NCBI GenBank assembly: GCA_009768925.2
Contig: VHIT02000033.1
Span: 357,026 to 421,025, forward strand
Length of the DNA: 64,000 bases
Direction of reading: 5' to 3'
DNA from: Cryptosporidium bovis
Taxonomy: Eukaryota > Apicomplexa > Conoidasida > Eucoccidiorida > Cryptosporidiidae
Positions 43,958-53,951 of the stretch are shown here, in pieces. The translations under genes and the position numbers were made by a program. The notes under the pieces were generated by a model. It saw nothing but the letters and a program-made list of their open reading frames with translations. It did not search any database and had not been told where the DNA came from. Numbering within the stretch: position 1 is the stretch's first letter; every line of letters starts with the position of its first letter.

Positions 43958-46900
43958 TTAGTCTTCACTTGCTATCATTTTTTTTAACAATTGCTTCAGA
44001 TTCAGTTTACTTGATTTTGAGTTATTTTCATATTTGTTCTTCTCTAATTCTTTTTTTTCTTTCAATTTTTCTATGTTATTACACATTAACTTTCTTCCTT
44101 TTTCTAACTCATTTTTCATATTTAATATACTTATATAGTTGCACTTATTGTTTATATTATCGGATTCATTTACATTTGTTGTTCCCTTTAATTTTTTTGT
44201 TTCTTTAATTATTTCAATATATAATTCGTCCAAATATTGTATATATTTATCATTTAAATTTTTATATTCATTTTCAATATTTATTCTATTTTTTTCAATT
44301 TTCACATTTAATTCACGCCTTCTTTCTTTAAATTTATTTAATTTATCATTCCACATATTTTCTATATGTTTTTTAATTTTGGTAAAGTAATTCTCAACTT
44401 CTTTGTTACATCTGTTCAGTAATTTTTTGTTTAATTCATCAAACCTATTAATCATATTGTCTAGATCCTTTTTTTCTTCCAACTTAATACTTGATATTTT
44501 TAATTCACTTGGCAGCATTTCTGTCACTCCTTTCTCAGACTCTAATTTTGTTATTGAACTATAATTCGTCAATGTTATACTGTCATCGAATTGATCTGGT
44601 GAATAAAGTATTGTATTATTGTCATCTAGACTTATTTTCTCTACCGAATTTAATGAATATTTATTTTCATAGGCAATTTCTACATCGGTCATATCTTTTT
44701 CTGTATAATCAGATATACGATAATCGCAAATATCCAAAGATTCTAAATCACTAGATTCATTTATAATTCTGCTATTTATTTCTTCGTTTACAGTCTGATT
44801 TCCATTCTCTGTTCCATCTGGTATTTCTATGTTATCATTGTTATTTTCATGTACCCTCATTGTTTTTTCGTCAATTTTTGGTATTGATTTCTTTTTTTTC
44901 TTATATTTTTTTTTAATCTGTACTACTTCTGGTGTCATTAACTTGTGATTGCTTCCCTTTGTGTGGTCAAATTTACCATTAATTTCATCATGCCACTTAT
45001 TAAACAATTTTTCTGACCTCGTATCCAATGAATATTTAAGTTTCTTACTTTCCAAATCATTTAAACGTTTACATTCTTCCAATATTGGATAATTATTATC
45101 TGTAACAGCTATCTCCTTCGGAACAATTGTTTCCGCTTGTATTTTTTCAACATTTCTATTCAATAAACTATCATCTCCTTTTTCATTATTTACTCTTGTT
45201 GGACATGTAGTCTGATTTAATGTATTTACTGTTGTTATTTCTTTATTTGAATTACTTCCATCATCATACTTAATCTCGTCATTACCTATTTTTGACTCTA
45301 AGACTCCATTGGTTACATTATTTCTGAATTTTGGTGGCGTTATTATATCAATACTTTCTTCTCTATAATCTTCTATTTCTTTGTTCTTTTTCCTTTTTAA
45401 CATTGTTTTTTTTATATTGCTTACATTTTTATCTTTAATAATAGTGTTATCATTATTATTAATGTTACAAATATTTAATTTTTCAACTTCTATATCGTTA
45501 TGCTCATTAGGTTTTTTTTTTTTTAACATTTCATTATCCTCATCGTTTTTCTTTTGTATTCTTCCCCTTTTTAAACAAGACACTCTTGTATTTGATTTAT
45601 TTAAACTAGGAATTTCCATTGTTTTTACAAATGCGTTATCATTTGATTCTACAAATTCTTTACATGTTTTAGTTTTAAACTTGTTCTCTTTTTTCTCTGT
45701 AATAAAATTTAATTTAGACTCCTCGCTTTTTAATTCCCTTTCATTATCGATTTCTTCGTCTATTTTCATCATTTCACTCATTTTTTCACTGTTACCTTCT
45801 GTGTTATCATTTTTAGCTTTTTTAATTGTTTGTATTTCAGTATTTTTTTGCTTTTTTTTGCTTTTAATACCTTTTTCAATGTTCTTTTTTTTCGTCTTAT
45901 TTGATTTATTACTAACAATTTTACCTTCTAAATTATTGTTTATTTTGTTCTTATTCAAGTCGTTATTATTTTTATTATCACTTTTTTTATTAGTAGCCTT
46001 ACTATTTTTCTTGTCCTCTAAATCACAAGTTTTATCAGTTACATCACCTAATGTATCAATTTTAATTTCTTTGTTAGTGTCGCTTAATATCTTTCCCTTT
46101 CTTTCTCTATTCACATAATTTGTTGTTTTCACTGATTTTAAATTGTCCTCTTTTCTATTAATATTTTTTAATCTATTATCATTATTATTGCTATTATCAT
46201 TTACATTAATATTCTTGTCAATAGTCTTTTTTGGTGATTCACCTGAATTTATTTCACTTTTATTTTCTAACTCACCATTTTTATTTACATAGCCAATACT
46301 TGTATTATTTATTTTATTCTCTGAATTATTTATCTCCTCCATTTCCTGTGTTAATTTTTTTTGTTCATTTAACAAGCCTATTATAATAATATCTGCTTTA
46401 TTTTTTTGATTTTTTTGTTTGATTTTCTTGTTTTTCTTATCTTTTCTATCATCATTTTTTGACAATGGTAAATCTACATTATAGTTTTCATTTTTATTGA
46501 TTTCTCTGTTATTCTTCAATTTAATTTCATCTTTTCTACACTCTTTAGATGTTACAAAACTAACTCTTCTAACTTTATCTTCTTGAAATATCTCTGGGGT
46601 TTTATCATTAGCAAAATAATCTTTGTTTTCATCTCTAAAATTTTTTGTAGTTGCTATTGACATCTTTATATTTTCAAAATTTATCATGCTTGGTTCAACA
46701 CTTTCTATAATATTAAATTGTTCATTAATCAGATTAGACTGACTTATTAAAATTGCTCTTGAGTCTGCAATAGATACTTTCCTAGATGGTGTTTCGTTTT
46801 CTCTCATTCCGTATATTTTTTCAATTTTGCTTGCTCTGAACAATCCCATTATATGATTGGCTTGTTCCTCATCTATATAAAAACTGATTTTTAATATTTC

Positions 46901-48235
46901 ATTTTTCTTATCTTTTTCTACATTTTCAATATTTGATGCGAATAAACCCGTCCAACTTTGCTTAATTTCAAGTAATTCATTCAATACTATATTAATACTT
47001 AGTTCGCTTTCTATTTCATTATATAATACAGATTTAATTGTCCAATATGGTATTTCAGCTGATGATAAGTGTGGTTTTAATTCTTTTTCAGTGTTATTGC
47101 TATTATCAACGATATTTGTGTCAGTAATTGTAGCATTCCTTAATTTAACATAGTCATCTTCGTCTATATCTGAATGAAATGTTATACTAAAAGCACATAT
47201 ATCTATATCTGTCGTTAATTTTATATTTAATATACTCATATTCATTTTAATTCCAGACAAAGACCATATATTCATTCCATTTCCATTACATGTTTTATTC
47301 CACGGTGTAAGTAGCCCTCTAAATGAATAATCAAAATTTTCACCATTAATATACCTAAGTTGTATTAATCCTTCTGGCCATGATGATCTAAATGAATTTA
47401 TAAAGTCAATATATTCTTCATCTACTGGTTTTCTTTGCACTCCTCCAAATTCTATTTTTTTTAATATACGCCATACTAACTCTCCTAATATTAGTTGCAA
47501 TTCAAAATCCGGACAATATAGGAATCTATTTATACAATCTACCAGTTTATTTGAATCGAATTTAACATTCTTTTTTTGAATACTATTAATTTGTTGTATC
47601 ATTGTATATGTTTCAGCTGCATATCTACTAGATAAAATGTAACTGTGACCTATAAATAAGTACTCAAGCACACCATTACAGTTCGACCTCTTAGGCTCTA
47701 TTATTGTAAATAAATCAAATAAACTAAAAATGTATTTTTCAAGCATCATATCATCTTTCATAAATATTGGAACATGTTGATTCAAGTAGTTCTTACCTGC
47801 CTCATTAAAGCTTAGTTTATTATTCAATAAATAATATTCATCTACCCATGACATGAAAAAACCTGTTATATTTCTTAACATTGTAGCAAATTCTAATTCT
47901 ACAATCTGGTTTTTTTTTGATAATGACACCATTTTGTAATATACATTAAGTAAAATTTTAACATTTTTTTCTTCTATTTCGTTATATTTTAAATTATTAT
48001 TCTGTATTAATGTCCATACGAACCTCAAACAACTATTACAACACGACCAATTATTATCGATAAAAGACTGATTTAATGCTTCAAATATTTTATTTATTAA
48101 ACTTTTGTTTATTTTAGTTGAATTGTTGCTACCATTTTCTAATATATTTGATATTACATCCTCAATTAATATACATAAACCTCCACTATGCTTTACCCTT
48201 TCCAACTTTTCCTCAAGTTCTACTTGCCAAACCAT
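43958..48235 (-). CDS. Large protein with helical N-domain, disordered linker and C-terminal coiled coil; possibly a meiotic axis (SYCP2/Red1-like) protein
   Basis: 1,425 residues. Residues 1-~310 are alpha-helical, armadillo-like (FEALNQSFIDNNWSCCNSCL, ELQLILGELVWRILKKIEFGG, YIDFINSFRSSW). A beta-rich stretch at ~330-500 follows (MNMSILNIKLTTDIDICAFSITFHSD), compatible with a PH-like domain. About 700 residues are highly charged and low complexity with many KKK/KKNK blocks. A long coiled coil occupies ~1235-1400 (LNKKLLNRCNKEVENYFTKIKKH...). This order matches SYCP2/Red1-type axial proteins, but primary similarity is faint. Alternatives are a generic nuclear scaffold. It is transcribed from a TGCATGCA-containing promoter. 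Confidence 0.6.
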   Translation of the reverse strand: MVWQVELEEKLERVKHSGGLCILIEDVISNILENGSNNSTKINKSLINKIFEALNQSFIDNNWSCCNSCLRFVWTLIQNNNLKYNEIEEKNVKILLNVYYKMVSLSKKNQIVELEFATMLRNITGFFMSWVDEYYLLNNKLSFNEAGKNYLNQHVPIFMKDDMMLEKYIFSLFDLFTIIEPKRSNCNGVLEYLFIGHSYILSSRYAAETYTMIQQINSIQKKNVKFDSNKLVDCINRFLYCPDFELQLILGELVWRILKKIEFGGVQRKPVDEEYIDFINSFRSSWPEGLIQLRYINGENFDYSFRGLLTPWNKTCNGNGMNIWSLSGIKMNMSILNIKLTTDIDICAFSITFHSDIDEDDYVKLRNATITDTNIVDNSNNTEKELKPHLSSAEIPYWTIKSVLYNEIESELSINIVLNELLEIKQSWTGLFASNIENVEKDKKNEILKISFYIDEEQANHIMGLFRASKIEKIYGMRENETPSRKVSIADSRAILISQSNLINEQFNIIESVEPSMINFENIKMSIATTKNFRDENKDYFANDKTPEIFQEDKVRRVSFVTSKECRKDEIKLKNNREINKNENYNVDLPLSKNDDRKDKKNKKIKQKNQKNKADIIIIGLLNEQKKLTQEMEEINNSENKINNTSIGYVNKNGELENKSEINSGESPKKTIDKNINVNDNSNNNDNRLKNINRKEDNLKSVKTTNYVNRERKGKILSDTNKEIKIDTLGDVTDKTCDLEDKKNSKATNKKSDNKNNNDLNKNKINNNLEGKIVSNKSNKTKKKNIEKGIKSKKKQKNTEIQTIKKAKNDNTEGNSEKMSEMMKIDEEIDNERELKSEESKLNFITEKKENKFKTKTCKEFVESNDNAFVKTMEIPSLNKSNTRVSCLKRGRIQKKNDEDNEMLKKKKPNEHNDIEVEKLNICNINNNDNTIIKDKNVSNIKKTMLKRKKNKEIEDYREESIDIITPPKFRNNVTNGVLESKIGNDEIKYDDGSNSNKEITTVNTLNQTTCPTRVNNEKGDDSLLNRNVEKIQAETIVPKEIAVTDNNYPILEECKRLNDLESKKLKYSLDTRSEKLFNKWHDEINGKFDHTKGSNHKLMTPEVVQIKKKYKKKKKSIPKIDEKTMRVHENNNDNIEIPDGTENGNQTVNEEINSRIINESSDLESLDICDYRISDYTEKDMTDVEIAYENKYSLNSVEKISLDDNNTILYSPDQFDDSITLTNYSSITKLESEKGVTEMLPSELKISSIKLEEKKDLDNMINRFDELNKKLLNRCNKEVENYFTKIKKHIENMWNDKLNKFKERRRELNVKIEKNRINIENEYKNLNDKYIQYLDELYIEIIKETKKLKGTTNVNESDNINNKCNYISILNMKNELEKGRKLMCNNIEKLKEKKELEKNKYENNSKSSKLNLKQLLKKMIASED

Positions 48236-48416
48236 TGATAATTAATCACATATATACATGTATATATATATATATTTTTTTAATTTTGCCAAATATTGTT
48301 TCAATTTAAATTTAAATTCAATATTACTTCATTACTAATAGTTTAAAAAAACTATATAAGGTTAAAAAAAGAAAGTAATAATCGTAGTAATAAATAAAAT
48401 GACCAGTTTATATACA

Positions 48417-48424
48417 TGCATGCA
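48417..48424. promoter_or_regulatory. TGCATGCA element (AP2-type)
   Basis: About 185 bases upstream of the start of the 1,425-residue protein, 19 bases from a TACCGG element. Palindromic. It matches a known apicomplexan AP2 site class; role inferred. Confidence 0.5.
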
Positions 48425-48599
48425 TACATGATTACTTATGTCATACCGGGGTATCCACATGTAAATTATCAAAAAATAATAATAATTAATAGAAATATAT
48501 TTATGTATATAAAAAAATATTGAATTAAAGAAAACTCTTACTACTTGCTTTATTCTTTATATTTTTACTTATAAAGTCAAAATTAATACATAAATTGTG

Positions 48600-48604
<5 letters not shown>

Positions 48605-48637
<33 letters not shown>
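48605..48637. repeat. AT dinucleotide microsatellite
   Basis: About 16 uninterrupted AT units in the intergenic region. Confidence 0.9.
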
Positions 48638-48642
<5 letters not shown>

Positions 48643-48872
48643 TAAGAAACATATTAGATATTCACTTTAAATGACATTTCATATTTATTAATTTCATAAT
48701 TTATTTCCTATAATAATCGATAAAATTTATTATCCACTTTAGTTTTTAGATTTTTTTTAATCTAATTGAAAAAGAAAAGAATAACTCAGTTTTATTATAT
48801 TTTTTATCTAATGTTAATTTTATATTGAAGTAACATTTTACTGAATTTATAATGTTTTTTCTTTTCCTTCAC

Positions 48873-49909
48873 CTAATATTTTTCCTTTTTATTTGACATA
48901 TGTAATGCTGCATATCCCGTGGGTGGTGCTTCTTCAATAGTAATCATTAAGTGTTCGGCGTCAGATTCTGGTGAGAAAAATAATTAAAGATGTTATTCAG
49001 TGTTTTTTAGTTGATAATAATAAATTCACTACTTACCTTGAATAGCAAGTTTTTCAGCATCCGTTAAGGCGGACCCACCAGAAATGTCTAAACTTGAAGA
49101 ACCTATGATTAAATTGGTTTATTTTATGACTTTAAAGTTAATATTAAATAAAGTTACTTACCTTCAACTTCAGCAGGAATTTCGATGGTATCTTCCTCAC
49201 TTTCAACATTAATTTTGGGTGTCATTGCATTTTGGGCAGCAAGTGCTTGCTTTTGTATAATTTGAGATATAGGTTTCCCATTTATTGCGAGAAATGGTTT
49301 ACCTAGAGTACTATCCTTAATAACAATATCTATTCCACTTGGCTTTAGTAATCCAACATTACTACCGGCAAGTATATTTTGTTCTTTTGAAATTTCAGGT
49401 AGTTTACCTGTTTTAATGCCAGTTTTTTCACAAAAAACAAGCTCACTAATAGCATTCATCCATATATTTCTCATGTTTCTGTTTTTTGTGCATATATTAT
49501 GTCCAATACCTGTGTTACTCCTAATACCAAAACATATATCTGATAAACTTTCTAGTGGAAGCTCAATAGATGAGGGTGACAAATTTACTATAGGTAGCTT
49601 TCCTCTATACAATTGGAACTGACCATTATGAATTATTCCAGAGACTCTTTCCAATGAATCTGGATCACCAGGGATAAGTTGTCTATCTAAAAGTCCTTTT
49701 AAACCTTCACCGCAATCTCCTTTTTCATTTTCAGACACGTTTAAAAATGAACTTCTTATTGTTCCTACGAGTGATTGTATTTCGTTTCTAGTATAGCCTT
49801 TGTCGTACATTTGATTTAAAACGGACTCTGTAAGACCAAGATATGTTTTTGCACATTTCACAATGCTTATTGATGCAATGAATAAAACAGTAATTGTAAT
49901 TCTTGTCAT
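48873..49909 (-). CDS. Secreted protein of unknown function (three exons)
   Basis: Join 49909-49162, 49102-49037 and 48967-48873, 302 residues. Exon 1 ends GTTGAAG before GTAAGT; reading through would give a false stop two codons later. Both introns (49103-49161, 59 bp; 48968-49036, 69 bp) start GTAAGT and end ATAG or CCAG, and both are phase 1. A signal peptide is clear (MTRITITVLFIASISIVKC). The mature part has few cysteines. A segment at ~95-160 (ICFGIRSNTGIGHNICTKN...NIWMNAISELVFC) has the look of a PH-like fold closing with a Trp helix, but this is tentative. The spliced C-terminus reads ...DISGGSALTDAEKLAIQES... and ends MSNKKEKY. It is divergent from the oocyst wall protein gene. Confidence 0.85.
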
Positions 49910-50184
49910 TTTGTTGAAAAGCTGTAAATCAAAATTGTGTGTTTATATATTATTTTATAAATACTAATTATTAGTACTTTAATTCGTTAAGAATTTTAAT
50001 AAAATTCGATTTCTACAATCGCACTTGTGTTTGACTCTAAAATAAATATACTTACTTTATAAACATAAATATGTAAATATTTATTTTATATATTTGTACT
50101 ATGTTTACAAGGTAAATATATAAAATATACAATTGTATATATTTAATATATTTATACCTATCTATTTATATATCTATATATTTA

Positions 50185-50186
<2 letters not shown>

Positions 50187-50216
<30 letters not shown>
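50187..50216. repeat. TA dinucleotide microsatellite
   Basis: About 15 TA units flanked by degenerate TA-rich sequence from 50150 to 50245. Confidence 0.9.
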
Positions 50217-50222
<6 letters not shown>

Positions 50223-50307
50223 TATGCATATATATGTATATATTATACATATACTTGTGTATTTATATTTGCTTGCTCATTGATTTAATAGCACTTAATT
50301 TGTTCTA

Positions 50308-50315
50308 TACCGGTA
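50308..50315. promoter_or_regulatory. TACCGGTA palindrome
   Basis: Perfect 8-bp palindrome between two divergent secreted-protein genes, 31 bases from TGCATGCA. The same octamer occurs at 55944-55951. Confidence 0.4.
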
Positions 50316-50346
50316 ACTTTGCAAACAATGTGGAAGTATGCATGTA

Positions 50347-50354
50347 TGCATGCA
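50347..50354. promoter_or_regulatory. TGCATGCA element (AP2-type)
   Basis: About 305 bases before the oocyst wall protein start, with an overlapping GCATGT and a nearby GCATG. Part of the recurring TGCATGCA plus CCGG pair. Confidence 0.5.
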
Positions 50355-50657
50355 TGTATTTAAGAATTGAACATATAATTTAACACAGAATAAATTTGAC
50401 TCAAATCCGAGAATAGATAATAAATATTACATGAAACAATTATTTTATCACTTATTTAGAAATGATTAAAAAATAATTCATTCTCTAATTAAAGTAGAAC
50501 ATATAAAGTATAATATTTAAAAGTTTAAGTAGGAAGGAAAAAAATAAAGTTGGGAATAAAATAAACAATAGTTAAAATAGCACAAAATATAAATTGGTTA
50601 ATATTAAATGAAATAATGATAAAAACTTAGCATAGATGTGTTTAAATAACCAGGAAA

Positions 50658-52598
50658 ATGAATAAACCATTTGTAAACTTATTTATTACAATATTATTTA
50701 TATGTGAATTTATAGAGATTAAAATAGGTATCGTTACATCACAAACAGTAACAAACGCTAGTATAGTAAATTCAAGATCAGTGTGTAAAGAACCAGATTT
50801 TTATGATTCTGAGACAGATACATGTTTATCGAAAGTAAATGCGATAAGTAGTACATGTCCAAAGAATTGCCAAAAATTTGGCCACTTGTGTAGGTGTATA
50901 GATGAAATATCAATGCAATCAATATGCCCTAGTGACTACTATCTTTCAGATAATAGTAAAAAGTGTATTAAGGAAGAAAAAGTAGCACCTTCAATTGAAT
51001 GTGGCAGAGGTTTAAAATGGTCAGAAAATAAGAATATATGTGTAGGAGTAAAACTGTCAACACCAGAATCGAGATGCAGTAAAGAGAATTCAATATTAAT
51101 AAATGGAGTATGTTTAACATACAATAAGAAAAAAATACAAGATATCTGTGATGAAGGATATATAAAAAAAGAGAAGTTAGAACATAGTGCAAATAATAAC
51201 ATAAAATTGACTACAAGGGGAGTTAAATCTGGTTTTCAAAATAGTAACAGTGAAGAATCAAAATTATCAGGTATAAATAACAATGTCAATGGAAAAACAA
51301 CTTATTGTATAAAGGAAGTTAAATCACAGTATAACTTAGAATGTTCAAATGGGTTTATAATGGATAAAGAAAGTTCAACATGCATTGCGCAGATATTTAG
51401 TGATCCAGAGCCAATGTGTTTAAATGGATTTGAGTTTGATACAAAATCAGAGACATGCGTAAATAAAACTGAGGGTGAGCCTGTAAAAAGGGTTTGTCCA
51501 AAGGATTATATTCTAGAAGGCTTTCAATGCGTTCAATCTTCATTCTCAAATCCAGAACCGAGATGTAGGGATGGATTTATATTTAGTGTTGAAGAAGGAA
51601 CTTGTATAAAAATACTGAGAGAACCTCCATCATATAGGTGTCCATCAGATTCATATATATTCGATGGAAAACAATGTGAGTTAATCAAGGTAGAGAAGTC
51701 AAGTATGTATTGTGGTAATGATACAATCTTAGATGAGAAAACACAAAAATGTTATAGAAACAATATATTACCGGCTAAAATGGCATGCCCAATAGGAAAA
51801 CAATATGATGAGATTAAAAAAAAATGTTATGAAATACAAATTAGAGAATCAACAAAAGTATGTTCGTCCGGCGAGATTTATATTAAAGAAAAAGATGTAT
51901 GTGTAAAATATGAGGAAAAAAAGGCTGAGAGAGGTTGTCCATATGGCTTTAACTTAAATGAAGCAGAACAAATGTGCATACAAGAAAATTTTGAGGAACC
52001 TAAGTTGTATTGTAAAGAACCATATTCATTAATTGGTGGAGATTGTATGTATAGTGCAGAATTAAAACCAGAATATGTCTGTCCTGATAATTTCGAATAT
52101 AATGAAAAAAAAATGGAATGCATTTTGCAGAGTATAACACTACCTGAATATGGCTGTCCAGAGGAATATAATGAATACATAGATAAGTGTATCAAACAAG
52201 TAGAAAAAAATCCCATAAGTGTTTGCCCGGTGAATTCCAAATTAAACTCTGATTCAAATGAATGCTTCACAATGAAAAAACCGTATAAAGAGTGCCCAAA
52301 TGGATATAGACCAACAGATGAATCAATTACAAAATGTATACAGGTCATAAATACCAGTAATATACAAAGACAAGTTAACGGAATCACAAATAATAATCAA
52401 ATTAGTTCGCATTTAGGATATAATAATAAATATAATTTAGAGGGTGCCAATCAAAGAAAAAATAATAATAATAACAGAAGTAACAGTAACTTAAATAATA
52501 ACAATGTAAATTTAAATCAATTTAGTGTTGTTGGTGGAAATAGAAAGCCACATAATATCAAGACTGCACCCAGACCAAGAAATAATATGAATAATTAA
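50658..52598 (+). CDS. Oocyst wall protein (COWP family)
   Basis: 646 residues with a signal peptide (MNKPFVNLFITILFICEFIEIKIG). I count 42 cysteines in the mature part. Most lie in about 19 serial modules of the form C, 10-13 residues, C, with 10-15 residues between modules (for example CSNGFIMDKESSTC, CPKDYILEGFQC, CPYGFNLNEAEQMC). This is the type I repeat of Cryptosporidium oocyst wall proteins. I see no His-rich type II repeats. One module (near 165-218) carries a ~45-residue insert, and a denser block CPKNCQKFGHLCRC is near 67-80. The last ~80 residues are Cys-free, Asn-rich and basic. It should be secreted into wall-forming bodies and disulfide cross-linked. Position near dUTPase suggests COWP5, from memory only. 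Confidence 0.93.
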   Translation: MNKPFVNLFITILFICEFIEIKIGIVTSQTVTNASIVNSRSVCKEPDFYDSETDTCLSKVNAISSTCPKNCQKFGHLCRCIDEISMQSICPSDYYLSDNSKKCIKEEKVAPSIECGRGLKWSENKNICVGVKLSTPESRCSKENSILINGVCLTYNKKKIQDICDEGYIKKEKLEHSANNNIKLTTRGVKSGFQNSNSEESKLSGINNNVNGKTTYCIKEVKSQYNLECSNGFIMDKESSTCIAQIFSDPEPMCLNGFEFDTKSETCVNKTEGEPVKRVCPKDYILEGFQCVQSSFSNPEPRCRDGFIFSVEEGTCIKILREPPSYRCPSDSYIFDGKQCELIKVEKSSMYCGNDTILDEKTQKCYRNNILPAKMACPIGKQYDEIKKKCYEIQIRESTKVCSSGEIYIKEKDVCVKYEEKKAERGCPYGFNLNEAEQMCIQENFEEPKLYCKEPYSLIGGDCMYSAELKPEYVCPDNFEYNEKKMECILQSITLPEYGCPEEYNEYIDKCIKQVEKNPISVCPVNSKLNSDSNECFTMKKPYKECPNGYRPTDESITKCIQVINTSNIQRQVNGITNNNQISSHLGYNNKYNLEGANQRKNNNNNRSNSNLNNNNVNLNQFSVVGGNRKPHNIKTAPRPRNNMNN

Positions 52599-52926
52599 CA
52601 TTTTTACAATAAAAATATATTAAATAAGTTAAACATGGTAAACAATCAGTATTATTGGAAGATATGTAGAAATAATGTTGATATTACTACATTTTTGAAT
52701 GCAAGAAACCAATGAATAATCGACATTTTCACAACCGCTTAAATTCAAATTAATTAAAAAAGTCGTTGACTTGTAAAATTAAAATATATATACTATAGTT
52801 AAAAATACAAAATAAACTGATAATAATTGATGCAATAACTGACATTTGTCTTTCAAGTAATATATTTAAAGAGATATTTATAAATATATATCTTCTTAAG
52901 TGTTATTTTTTATACTTCCATTATTA
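52599..52926. other. Intergenic region, oocyst wall protein / RRM protein
   Basis: 330 AT-rich bases with no recognised element or gene. Confidence 0.5.
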
Positions 52927-53310
52927 ATGCTTAATAAATTAGTTTCTGGAAACAACGATAGCCCTGCAAATAACACACTATATTGTAAGAATCTGAATGA
53001 TAGAATTAAAAAAAAAGACCTTAAATTGCTTCTTTTTGAATTATTTATACAATATGGTATTATAGAGAAGATAACAATAAAGGGTGGAAACAAATTTAGA
53101 GGTCAAGCCTTTATATTGTTTCAAGATATAAATAGTGCAATAAATGCAAAAAATAGTATTGATGGAAGGAATATTCTCGGTAAACCTATAAACATAGAGT
53201 TCGCTAGAACCGAATCAATCATTAATCCTAAAATAAGTAACTCAAATACAAACTATAGCATCAATTCCATTCAAGGACCTAAATTACCTCAAAATAAAGA
53301 CGATATCTAG
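52927..53310 (+). CDS. U1A/U2B''-type snRNP protein (single RRM)
   Basis: 127 residues from the ATG at 52927; the frame extends upstream without an ATG. One RRM covers ~14-95. RNP2 is LYCKNL (18-23) and RNP1 is RGQAFILF (58-65), preceded by the family marker NLNDRIKKKDLK and followed by GKPINIEFARTESII. These are characteristic of U1A/U2B''/Snf. No second RRM is present, so it most resembles a minimal U2B'' or combined U1A/U2B'' protein binding snRNA loops. Convergent with the dUTPase gene. Confidence 0.88.
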   Translation: MLNKLVSGNNDSPANNTLYCKNLNDRIKKKDLKLLLFELFIQYGIIEKITIKGGNKFRGQAFILFQDINSAINAKNSIDGRNILGKPINIEFARTESIINPKISNSNTNYSINSIQGPKLPQNKDDI

Positions 53311-53453
53311 TTATGAAAAGACTCTAAATTTTAGTATTATTAATTGAAATATTTGAAAGAGAAAATAGTGTACTTCATATGTCTAAAGTTACAAAGAGTG
53401 ATCATAATATTTAATTCATTCCTATTGCCGAAGAAAGAAATATGAGTTTTATT

Positions 53454-53951
53454 CTATAATTTCGGCATCTTGCATGAGGGACTTGGATCATCATTTGAGT
53501 TATTTGTCGACCCAAATCCAGATTCACCTCTAGATGTTTTTTCATCAAGTTCTTCTACAACATTTAAAGTTATTTTCTCACCATTAAAAGCGACTAGCTG
53601 GAAATATCTTTCTCCTTTCTTTACTTCGAAATCAAAATTCTTAATATTATCAACTGGAGCCATTATTTCACCTCTATATCCAGCATCAATAAGACCTACT
53701 GAATTACTAAGTCTAAGGGGTGATTTACAAATAGATGATCTCGGAATCAACAGATAACTTAATGGTTTGTCACCGTCTATTGAATAGGCAGCTGCTTTAA
53801 AACCCAGTTTAATAAATACAGTCTCACCTGCCTTTATCATCTGATCTTCAATTATAAATAAATCAAGACCAGAGTCTCCATCATGGAATGTTTTATGATT
53901 TCTGTAAAGTTCTTCTGATATGGGATTTAATGGAAGTAATGATAATCTCAT
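53454..53951 (-). CDS. DUT: dUTP pyrophosphatase (dUTPase)
   Basis: 165 residues with all five trimeric dUTPase motifs: DSGLDL (26-31), PRSS (70-73), GLIDAGYRGEI (86-96), RYFQLV (115-120) and RGESGFGST (141-149). It hydrolyses dUTP to dUMP and pyrophosphate, keeping uracil out of DNA and feeding thymidylate synthesis. Length and motif spacing are normal and the C-terminal motif V arm is intact. No targeting peptide is evident, suggesting a nuclear/cytosolic enzyme. Confidence 0.97.
   Translation of the reverse strand: MRLSLLPLNPISEELYRNHKTFHDGDSGLDLFIIEDQMIKAGETVFIKLGFKAAAYSIDGDKPLSYLLIPRSSICKSPLRLSNSVGLIDAGYRGEIMAPVDNIKNFDFEVKKGERYFQLVAFNGEKITLNVVEELDEKTSRGESGFGSTNNSNDDPSPSCKMPKL

Larger units (their letters stand above)
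48236..48872. other. Promoter region upstream of the axis-like gene
   Basis: 640 bases between same-strand minus genes, with TGCATGCA at 48417-48424, TACCGG at 48444-48449, an AT repeat at 48605-48637, and T-rich sequence downstream of the secreted protein gene. No gene seen. Confidence 0.55.
49910..50657. other. Shared promoter, secreted protein / oocyst wall protein
   Basis: 750 bases between divergent genes. It contains a TA microsatellite (50187-50216, with imperfect extensions), TACCGGTA at 50308-50315, and TGCATGCA at 50347-50354 embedded in further GCATG copies. No other gene seen. Confidence 0.6.

Noticed and set aside
45381..46118. 245-codon Phe/Leu/Ser-rich frame opposite the axis-like gene
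   Set aside because: A hydrophobic shadow of the Lys/Asn/Glu-rich linker on the other strand; no promoter or domain.
50150..50245. Long TA-rich tract as a replication origin or centromere
   Set aside because: Ordinary microsatellite expansion in AT-rich intergenic DNA; no supporting structure.
51878..52387. 169-codon frame opposite the oocyst wall gene
   Set aside because: Regular Cys/Gly spacing is just the reverse reading of the repeated modules.
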